A stretch of DNA of 64,000 bases, from NCBI RefSeq assembly GCF_009720145.1, contig NZ_CP046252.1:1736001-1800000 (forward strand), written 5' to 3'. This DNA is from Sphingobium sp. CAP-1. GTDB taxonomy: Bacteria > Pseudomonadota > Alphaproteobacteria > Sphingomonadales > Sphingomonadaceae. How positions within the stretch are numbered: the first letter of the stretch is position 1; every line of letters begins with the position of its first letter. The notes below the pieces were generated by a model. The model searched no databases, was not told where the DNA came from, and saw nothing but the letters and a program-made list of their open reading frames with translations. Both the position numbers and the translations under genes were made by a program. Shown here one piece after another: positions 48,163 through 54,415 of the stretch.

Positions 48163-48972
48163 TCAGGCGGGGCATGGCGCGCCGCCAATTTGCGCCATGG
48201 TGCGCGCGGCCAAGGCCCGCACGTCGGCATCCGCCTCGTCCCGCGCCATCGCGGCGAGCGCGGGCCAGGCGCCCCGCGTATCGAGCGCCAGATATTCGCG
48301 CATCACCGCCCAGCGCTGACCAGCCAGCGGCGCGTCCAGTGCCTGTGCAAACTGCGCCGCCGCATCGCGCCGCCCTTGCAGCCTGAGAAGCGACAGCAGC
48401 ATCAGCGCACGGGCATGGCCCTCATCCGCCTGCGCACTGCGCAACGGGGCACCGCCGCATGAATCATGAATGCGGGCATGAACCGGTCCCGGCGGCGCGA
48501 TCTGCGCGCGTAGGAACAGGAGCGGTGCTGCATCGGGATGCAGACACAGCGCCTCCCGCCGCTCATCCATCTCCAGCACCGCTCCTGCTGCCAGCCGCAC
48601 GACGCCGATCATAACCGCCTTCCCGTCGACAAGGTGATAGCGCGTGCCCCGCGCGCCGTTCAACGGCCGGCACAGGATGACGCGGCCCGAAAAATGCACG
48701 CGCGTCTCCGGGGAATCGACCGGATCAAGCACGGTCGCGGTGATCCATATTCGCTCGGTTCGCACCAGCACCAGATGGCGGGCCGCCCCGCTGCGGCTAG
48801 CGCGAAAGCCGGGCAAATGTAACGAATTAGCCGCCATGGCCTGCACTTCCCGCGCCAGCAGTGCGTCGAACCAGCCAATATCGTGGAAGAAGGGACGGAT
48901 CAGCGCGACCGCCTCCTCCAGCGACGCACCGTCCGCCGCCGCCACGGCCCCGGCAAGCGCACTTACCGTCAC
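48163..48972 (-). CDS. Paralogue-like partner of the cupin-like protein, lacking the HxH motif
   Basis: 269 residues from a GTG at 48972 that overlaps the stop of the peptide gene (GTGA). Its course parallels the downstream protein: a helical N-terminus, strands ARHLVLVRTERIWITATVLDP, a region equivalent to the HDH segment but without these histidines (LNGARGTRYHLVDGKAVMIGVV), a second strand pair LAAGAVLEMDERREALCLHPDAAPLLFLRAQI, then helical repeats (WPALAAMARDEADADVRALAARTMAQIG) of HEAT-like look. I read it as a divergent, probably non-catalytic paralogue. No family name is known to me. Confidence 0.65.
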   Translation of the reverse strand: MTVSALAGAVAAADGASLEEAVALIRPFFHDIGWFDALLAREVQAMAANSLHLPGFRASRSGAARHLVLVRTERIWITATVLDPVDSPETRVHFSGRVILCRPLNGARGTRYHLVDGKAVMIGVVRLAAGAVLEMDERREALCLHPDAAPLLFLRAQIAPPGPVHARIHDSCGGAPLRSAQADEGHARALMLLSLLRLQGRRDAAAQFAQALDAPLAGQRWAVMREYLALDTRGAWPALAAMARDEADADVRALAARTMAQIGGAPCPA

Positions 48973-49109
48973 GGATGCACGATGACCGCGATCACCACAT
49001 CCATGACGCTGATCTCCAGCGCGTCCCTGTCCTCCAGGCCGAACAGGCCAGGCCCGTCGGTCAGGTCGGCAATATCATCGATGGCAAGCTGTTCGATCCG
49101 GTCCGGCAT
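48969..49109 (-). CDS. 46-residue acidic peptide gene, first gene of the cupin-like operon
   Basis: ATG at 49107-49109 has GGAGG seven bases upstream, and its TGA overlaps the GTG of the next gene, so it is very likely translated. The peptide has eleven Asp/Glu residues against two Arg, no Cys, a GPGLFGLED centre (residues 19-27) and a hydrophobic tail DVVIAVIV (37-44) ending in His-Pro. No signal peptide and no match to a known leader type that I recall. It may be a substrate of the two downstream proteins, a regulator, or a structural subunit; the first is the most interesting possibility. Confidence 0.7.
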   Translation of the reverse strand: MPDRIEQLAIDDIADLTDGPGLFGLEDRDALEISVMDVVIAVIVHP

Positions 49110-49254
49110 GATGATCCTCCGTGGTGATGCCGGAAGCGAGGCTATGACCGGCGGCAGTCGCGAACCAGTTAAATGAAATTAATCGCACGGCCCGTCATTA
49201 ACCATTTCTTGGTGCCCCGTTTCTATTCTGGCGCCGATAACAAGGTGGGCCATC

Positions 49255-49875
49255 ATGTCGTTCTTCAACCGCTTCCGCAGCCATCATGCCGACCCGGTCG
49301 AGCCGGATAATGCGCGTCCGCAACGCCGCCTTCGCCTGTTGCTGGTCGATGAAAGCCCCACCGCCCGCGCCGTGATCGCGCGCCGCCTGTCGCACCTCAA
49401 CTATGACGTTGCGCTGGCGGAAAATGGATTTGTTGCGCTCAACATACTCGTCACCCGACCGGTCGACGTGGTGCTGATCGACATGGGGCTGACGACGATG
49501 TCGGCCATCGCAACGATGAAGAAGATTCGCGCCGCCAATCTGGCCGGCAACGCCTGTTTCGTCATGATCGCCGGGCAGGTGGAGAGTCAGTCCACGGTCG
49601 AAGCATTAGCCGCCGGGGCCGACGACCATATCGTCAAGCCGTTCGACTTCGACGTACTGGACGCGCGCCTGCGCCATCTGTGCCAGCGCGCCGAGGAAAT
49701 GGGCGCGCTCAGCCGCCACAACGCCGAACTGGACGCCCGCATCGCGCGGCGCGCGGTCGAACTGGGCGAAACCCGCGAAACGCTGCGCGAAATGCAGGAG
49801 GATCGCGCCCGGCTCGTCTCCTCGATCCAGGCGTTGCAGGATCAGATCGAACGGCTGCAATCAGCCCAGGCTTAA
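49255..49875 (+). CDS. Response regulator receiver protein with C-terminal coiled coil
   Basis: 206 residues. Receiver domain at about 25-148: LRLLLVDESPTARAVIARRLSHLNYDVALAENGFVALNIL, the phospho-acceptor in VDVVLIDMGLTT, a T/A position in VMIAGQ and the lysine in DDHIVKPFDFDVL. The remaining 55 residues are charged heptad-like helix (ELDARIARRAVELGETRETLREMQEDRARLVSSIQALQDQIERLQ). There is no DNA-binding or enzymatic output, so it probably signals by protein contact. Divergent from the peptide gene with 145 bases between, which suggests a shared control region. Its stop overlaps the siroheme gene by 15 bases. Confidence 0.88.
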   Translation: MSFFNRFRSHHADPVEPDNARPQRRLRLLLVDESPTARAVIARRLSHLNYDVALAENGFVALNILVTRPVDVVLIDMGLTTMSAIATMKKIRAANLAGNACFVMIAGQVESQSTVEALAAGADDHIVKPFDFDVLDARLRHLCQRAEEMGALSRHNAELDARIARRAVELGETRETLREMQEDRARLVSSIQALQDQIERLQSAQA

Positions 49876-50619
49876 CCACAGCGACAGGCCGTCGCCCGAC
49901 TGTTGGGGCGGCGCATCGGCGGCGATCCGCACCGCATCCGCGCGCGCGCGGTCCAATATGACCGCCGGCACATCGGCCGCGTGATAGACGCGATCCGCCT
50001 CCCCCAGCAGCCGCGCCGCGCGCAACGTCAGATCCTCCGGGTCGCCCGACAGCAGGCGGATCGGCACCAGTCGCCCGTCCACCCGCGCGCCCGCTTCGCA
50101 GAGCCAGACCGGCACTGCATCGGCAGCACCCTCGCGTAGCGGGTCGATCAGTCCACCCGGCATCAGGCCGGCGTCAATCGCCCGCCGTCGATCGCCGGCA
50201 TCGGGCCAGTGCGCCCGGATCGCCGCCCGCGCCGCGAACAACGCATCGGCCAGCACGCCCAGCCGCGCCGGCAGCATCGCCTCCAGCCGTTGACGCAGCG
50301 CCTTGGCGAGGCCGGCCGACGCGCCCGCCGTGCCGATCGCGATCAGCACCGGCTCGCGGTCCACGATCGCCGGCAGGGTGAAGTCGCACAGGTCGGGCTG
50401 GTCGGTGGCATTGACCAATATGCCCCGCGCCCGCAACCGAGCCACGGTCGTCGCGTCGCCGTCCGACACGATGGCGATGCGCGCCTGCCCATCCTCTTCA
50501 CCGACGACGATCGCGCCCGCCCGCTCCAGCAGGCGGCGCTTGGCGTCAGCCGCCTCGCCCGCCCCGGTCAGGATGACGGGCCGGCCCGCCACCGTCAGGA
50601 AAACGGGCAGGCTGCGCAT
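49861..50619 (-). CDS. Precorrin-2 dehydrogenase/ferrochelatase-like protein with truncated SUMT remnant
   Basis: 252 residues. The N-terminal part matches CysG-B/Met8: LPVFLTVAGRPVILTGAGEAADAKRRLLERAGAIVV (NAD site), LVNATDQPDLCDFTLPAIVDREPVLIAIGTAGASAGLAKALRQRLEAML. From residue about 185 it reads PIRLLSGDPEDLTLRAARLLGEADRVYHAADVPAVILDRARADAVRI, which parallels the first 55 residues of a SUMT domain, then stops. It therefore looks like a CysG that lost most of its methyltransferase half; that activity is supplied by cobA at 29832. Coupled to lysA upstream by a one-base stop/start overlap. Confidence 0.88.
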   Translation of the reverse strand: MRSLPVFLTVAGRPVILTGAGEAADAKRRLLERAGAIVVGEEDGQARIAIVSDGDATTVARLRARGILVNATDQPDLCDFTLPAIVDREPVLIAIGTAGASAGLAKALRQRLEAMLPARLGVLADALFAARAAIRAHWPDAGDRRRAIDAGLMPGGLIDPLREGAADAVPVWLCEAGARVDGRLVPIRLLSGDPEDLTLRAARLLGEADRVYHAADVPAVILDRARADAVRIAADAPPQQSGDGLSLWLSLG

Positions 50620-51884
50620 CAGTCGGCCAGCCAGTCGGGAATGATGTCACCGTCGATCAGCGACTGGATCGGCGGCCGTTCGCGCACCACCGCCCATTTG
50701 CCACCCGACACCAGCACTTCGGGGGTCAGTGGCCGGCTGTTATAGGTGCCAGCCATGGTCGCGCCATAGGCGCCCGCCGTCATGAAGGCGACCAGATCGC
50801 CCGCCTGCACCACATCCATGTCGCGATGCATGGCGAAGGTGTCGCCCGTTTCGCACACCGGTCCCACGACATTGGCGGTGGCGCGCGTGCCGACAGGCTT
50901 GACCGCGCGAATATCGTGCCAGGCGTCGTAGAGGCTGGGCCGCATCAGGTCGTTCATCGCTGCGTCGACGATCACGAAGGGCGCCTGCGCGCCCTGCTTC
51001 ACCCGCACCACCCGCGACAGCAGCGCGCCGGCATTGCCCACGATCACGCGGCCCGGTTCGAACATCAGCCGCACCGGCCAGCCCTGCGTCACCCGCGTCA
51101 CCATCGCGCCATAGGCAGCGGGACTGGGCGGCAGTGGTTGCGAAGGATCATAAGGGACGCCAAGGCCGCCGCCCAGATCGGCGGTGCGGATGTCATGTCC
51201 TGCGACCCGCAGCTTTTCGATTAGCGCGCCGACCTTGATAAAGGCGGCCTCCAGCGGGGCAAGGTCGGTCAACTGGCTGCCGATATGGACGGCGACGCCC
51301 TGCACGTCGAGGCCGGGCAGATCGCGCGCGGCGGCGTAGCTTTCCAGCGCCCGGTCATAGGGGATGCCGAACTTGTTCTCGGACTTGCCGGTCGAAATCT
51401 TGGCATGGGTGCCGGCATCGACATCGGGGTTGATGCGATAGGCGACCGGCGCCTGCCGGCCCATCGACACCGCGACATCGGACAGCATTTCCGCTTCCGG
51501 CTCGCTTTCCAGATTGAACTGGTAGATGCCTTGCTCCAGCGCCAGCCGCATCTCCTCGGCAGTCTTGCCGACACCGGAAAAGACGATGCGGTTCGCCGGA
51601 ATGCCTGCCGCGATCGCGCGCAGCAACTCGCCGCCCGACACCACATCCGCGCCCAGCCCCAGTTTCGCCAGCGTCGCGAGGACGGCGGCATTGGGGTTGG
51701 ACTTGACCGCAAAGGCGATCAACGGATCGCGGAGCGCGCTCAGCCCGTCGCGGAACACGGCGACATGGCGCTCCAGCGTCGCGGTCGAATAAATATAGAC
51801 GGGCGTGCCAACCGCCTGCGCGATCGCATCCATCGGCACCTGCTCCACCTGCATGGCGCCGTCGACATAGGTGAAATGATCCAA
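50619..51884 (-). CDS. lysA: Diaminopimelate decarboxylase
   Basis: 421 residues. It makes L-lysine from meso-diaminopimelate with PLP. Seen: TPVYIYSTATLERHVAVF, the PLP lysine in IAFAVKSNPNAAVL near residue 62, DVVSGGELLRAIAAGI, FSGVGKTAEEM, DLGGGLGVPYD near 245, EPGRVIVGNAGAL near 285, CETGDTFAMHRD near 340 and the final AYGATMAGTYNSRP. It lies downstream of argH and the small lipoprotein gene, an arrangement common in alphaproteobacteria. Confidence 0.97.
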   Translation of the reverse strand: MDHFTYVDGAMQVEQVPMDAIAQAVGTPVYIYSTATLERHVAVFRDGLSALRDPLIAFAVKSNPNAAVLATLAKLGLGADVVSGGELLRAIAAGIPANRIVFSGVGKTAEEMRLALEQGIYQFNLESEPEAEMLSDVAVSMGRQAPVAYRINPDVDAGTHAKISTGKSENKFGIPYDRALESYAAARDLPGLDVQGVAVHIGSQLTDLAPLEAAFIKVGALIEKLRVAGHDIRTADLGGGLGVPYDPSQPLPPSPAAYGAMVTRVTQGWPVRLMFEPGRVIVGNAGALLSRVVRVKQGAQAPFVIVDAAMNDLMRPSLYDAWHDIRAVKPVGTRATANVVGPVCETGDTFAMHRDMDVVQAGDLVAFMTAGAYGATMAGTYNSRPLTPEVLVSGGKWAVVRERPPIQSLIDGDIIPDWLAD

Positions 51885-51906
51885 GGCTTTATCCTGTAAC
51901 TTGCGC

Positions 51907-52164
51907 TTATTGCGGCCGCTTTTCAGGCGGCAGGTCGAAATTGTCGTCGCCGCGTTTCTTCGACTGGGTCAGCAGTTCCACATTGCGCTCCGGTCGCGCC
52001 TGGATGGAAGGCTGCATCAGTTGCGCGGCGGTTGGCGCGGTCGGCGCACCCACCGGGACGGCTGGCAGACGCTGATCCTTGACCGGTTTCAGCGGCTGAC
52101 GCCCGCCGCACGCCGTAAGCGCCAGCGCCATCAGTCCCAGCCCGGCCAACGTCCGCATCTTCAT
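51907..52164 (-). CDS. lptM: Small lipoprotein (LptM/YifL-like)
   Basis: 85 residues from ATG 52164, overlapping the argH stop by four bases. Lipoprotein signal LAGLGLMALALTACGG with the cysteine at residue 19, then a proline-rich, apparently disordered tail (LKPVKDQRLPAVPVG). Position between argH and lysA and the short CGG-start match the LptM family, which helps assemble the LptD translocon in E. coli. The tail is longer than in E. coli LptM, so the name is by position and type. Confidence 0.75.
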   Translation of the reverse strand: MKMRTLAGLGLMALALTACGGRQPLKPVKDQRLPAVPVGAPTAPTAAQLMQPSIQARPERNVELLTQSKKRGDDNFDLPPEKRPQ

Positions 52165-53531
52165 GCGCCCAATTCCTTTTTCGCATCGGCGATCCGCGCG
52201 CGCACCTGTGCCGGCGCGGTGCCGCCATGGCTCATGCGGCTGGCGACAGAGGCGTCCACGGTCAGCACCGCATAGACGCGATCGTCGATCCGCGCGTCGA
52301 TCTCTTTGAGCGTCGCCAGCGGCAACTGGTCGAGCGGCGTCCCCGCCGCCTCCGCCGCCGCCACCGCGCGGCCGGTGATATGATGCGCCTCGCGGAAGGG
52401 AATGCCGCCTTCGCGCACCAGCCAATCGGCCAGATCGGTCGCGGTCGCGAAGCCGCTTTCGGCCAGCCCGCGCATCCGGTCGGTGCGGAACGTGACCGTC
52501 TCGATCATGCCGGTCATTGCCGCGATCGACAGGCCCAGCAGGTCGTGCGCCTCGAACACCGGCGGCTTGTCGTCCTGCATGTCCTTGGAATAAGCGAGCG
52601 GCAGCCCCTTCATCGTGACGCACAATGCATTCATGCAGCCCATGATCCGCCCGGCATGACCGCGCACCAGTTCCGCCGCGTCGGGATTGCGCTTCTGCGG
52701 CATGATCGAACTGCCGGTCGAATAGGCGTCGGGCAGTTTCACGAAACCGAAGGGCTGGCTCGCCCAGATGATGAACTCCTCGGCCAGCCGCGACAGGTGC
52801 AGCGACGCCTGGGTCGCCGCCATCAGATAATCGAGCGCGAAGTCGCGATCGGATACGCTGTCGAGGCTGTTGTCGGTCGGCTTGGCGAAGCCCAACGCCG
52901 CCGCCGTCCTGTGCCGGTCGGTCGGGAAGCCGGTGCCGGCCAGCGCCGCCGCGCCGAGCGGACATTCGTTCAGGCGCGCGCGCGCATCGGCGAAACGACT
53001 GCGGTCGCGCCGCACCATTTCATAATAGGCCATCAGATGATGCCCCAGCGTCACCGGCTGCGCCGATTGCAGATGGGTGAAGCCCGGCATCACCGCGTCG
53101 GCATTCTCCTCCGCCCGCGCCACCAGCGCGCGCTGGAGGCCGAGCAGGCCGGCCTCGACCTCGTCGATCGCATCGCGCACCCACAGGCGGAAATCGGTCG
53201 CCACCTGATCGTTGCGGCTGCGCGCGGTGTGCAGTCGCCCGGCGGCTGGGCCGATCAGCTCGGCCAGCCGCGACTCCGTGACCATATGAATATCTTCCAG
53301 GTCCAGATTGACCGGCACGCCGTTCGCTTCATATTCGGCGGCGATCGTGTCGAGGCCCGCCGAAATCGCATTCGCATCCGCCTGGCTCACGATGCCCTGC
53401 TGCGCCAGCATCGCGACATGCGCCTTGGAGCCGGCGATATCCTGTTTCCACAAGCGCTTGTCGAAGGGGATGGAGGCATTTATCTCCCGCATGATCGATG
53501 CTGGGCCGGCCGCGAACCGCCCACCCCACAT
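52161..53531 (-). CDS. argH: Argininosuccinate lyase
   Basis: 456 residues from ATG 53531 (MWGGRFAAGPASIMREINASIPFD); an upstream extension in frame is rejected. It splits argininosuccinate to arginine and fumarate. Signature GSSIMPQKRNPDAAELVRGHAG near residue 275 is intact, with DIHMVTESRL, HTARSRNDQVATDFRLWVRD and GFTHLQSAQPVTLGHH upstream. Starts only 19 bases from the divergent TlpA gene. Coupled to the lipoprotein gene downstream. Confidence 0.97.
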   Translation of the reverse strand: MWGGRFAAGPASIMREINASIPFDKRLWKQDIAGSKAHVAMLAQQGIVSQADANAISAGLDTIAAEYEANGVPVNLDLEDIHMVTESRLAELIGPAAGRLHTARSRNDQVATDFRLWVRDAIDEVEAGLLGLQRALVARAEENADAVMPGFTHLQSAQPVTLGHHLMAYYEMVRRDRSRFADARARLNECPLGAAALAGTGFPTDRHRTAAALGFAKPTDNSLDSVSDRDFALDYLMAATQASLHLSRLAEEFIIWASQPFGFVKLPDAYSTGSSIMPQKRNPDAAELVRGHAGRIMGCMNALCVTMKGLPLAYSKDMQDDKPPVFEAHDLLGLSIAAMTGMIETVTFRTDRMRGLAESGFATATDLADWLVREGGIPFREAHHITGRAVAAAEAAGTPLDQLPLATLKEIDARIDDRVYAVLTVDASVASRMSHGGTAPAQVRARIADAKKELGA

Positions 53532-53550
53532 GCTGTTGGAGCCTGCTGCC

Positions 53551-54162
53551 GTGATATCGTCATTCCGCGCGCTAATGATACTGCTCCTGCCTGCCGCTCT
53601 GGCGGCCTGCGATAGGCAATCCCAGCCCCCGGAGCAAGCCAATGCGGCGCCGAGCGGCGAGGTTCCCGCATCGTCAGGCGAGGCCACGGGCGACAAGAAC
53701 GATGCCTTCACCTACCGGCTGGATCGCAGCAAGGCGGGCGCCTCCGCTCCGGATTTCGCCTTCCTCGATCCCGATGGTGGCGAAAAGACGTTGCAGGATT
53801 TCGCAGGCAAGCCGCTACTGGTCAATCTCTGGGCGACATGGTGCGCGCCCTGCATCGCGGAAATGCCGACGCTCGATCGGGTCGCCGCGACCTATGGACC
53901 AAAGGGGCTGGCGGTGCTGACAATCTCGCAAGACAGTCAGGGTGTAAAGGCTGTGAAGCCCTTCTTCGCCAAGCACGACCTGCCGCACCTGAAAGGCTGG
54001 GCCGACCCGGAGACGAATTTCGGCTTCCACTACGCCACCGGCCTGCTCCCCACCACGGTCCTCTACGACGCGCAAGGCAAGGAAATGGTGCGGGTCATCG
54101 GCGCGATGGACTGGAACGGGCCGGAAGCCAAAGCGCTGATCGACGCCGCCATGACGAGCTGA
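53551..54162 (+). CDS. TlpA-type thiol:disulfide lipoprotein
   Basis: 203 residues if the GTG at 53551 is used, giving a lipoprotein signal (FRALMILLLPAALAAC); an ATG at 53575 is an alternative with almost no basic n-region. A low-complexity linker follows, then a thioredoxin fold: GASAPDFAFLDPDGGEKTLQDFAGKPLLVNLWATWCAPCIAEMPTLDRV with the WCAPC active site, TISQDSQGVKAVKPFF, and the cis-proline loop LLPTTVLYDAQG. It is a periplasmic, membrane-anchored reductase, possibly for cytochrome c maturation. Confidence 0.9.
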   Translation: MISSFRALMILLLPAALAACDRQSQPPEQANAAPSGEVPASSGEATGDKNDAFTYRLDRSKAGASAPDFAFLDPDGGEKTLQDFAGKPLLVNLWATWCAPCIAEMPTLDRVAATYGPKGLAVLTISQDSQGVKAVKPFFAKHDLPHLKGWADPETNFGFHYATGLLPTTVLYDAQGKEMVRVIGAMDWNGPEAKALIDAAMTS

Positions 54163-54415
54163 TCGCGACAAGAGAGTCTAGAAACGAACAAAGACAAAAA
54201 ATCCACCATGCCATCATATTGTAAAATGGCATGACATTGATGCGCGCTTGTCAATTGCACCTTTTCGTTCATTGCCAATATCCTGATCAGGCATACCGCA
54301 GAAATAATGGAGAAATATTGCGCTTTTAATGCAATTTTTTGCAGTGCAGTAGAGGTTTTCGCAGAACCGTCCGTCATCCCCCTTGTCATCCATAATGCAT
54401 AAACAGGGGGCATGA
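54163..54415. promoter_or_regulatory. AT-rich upstream region of the large TonB receptor gene
   Basis: About 250 bases markedly richer in A/T than the neighbours, without a gene. It holds a hairpin of eight-base arms CATGCCAT (54207-54214) and ATGGCATG (54226-54233), and several T-runs. It probably contains the receptor promoter and its control sites. Confidence 0.5.

Noticed and set aside
51907..52965. 352-codon frame extending the small lipoprotein gene upstream
   Set aside because: The first 265 codons are an out-of-frame reading of argH; the lipoprotein signal and the four-base overlap fix the start at 52164.
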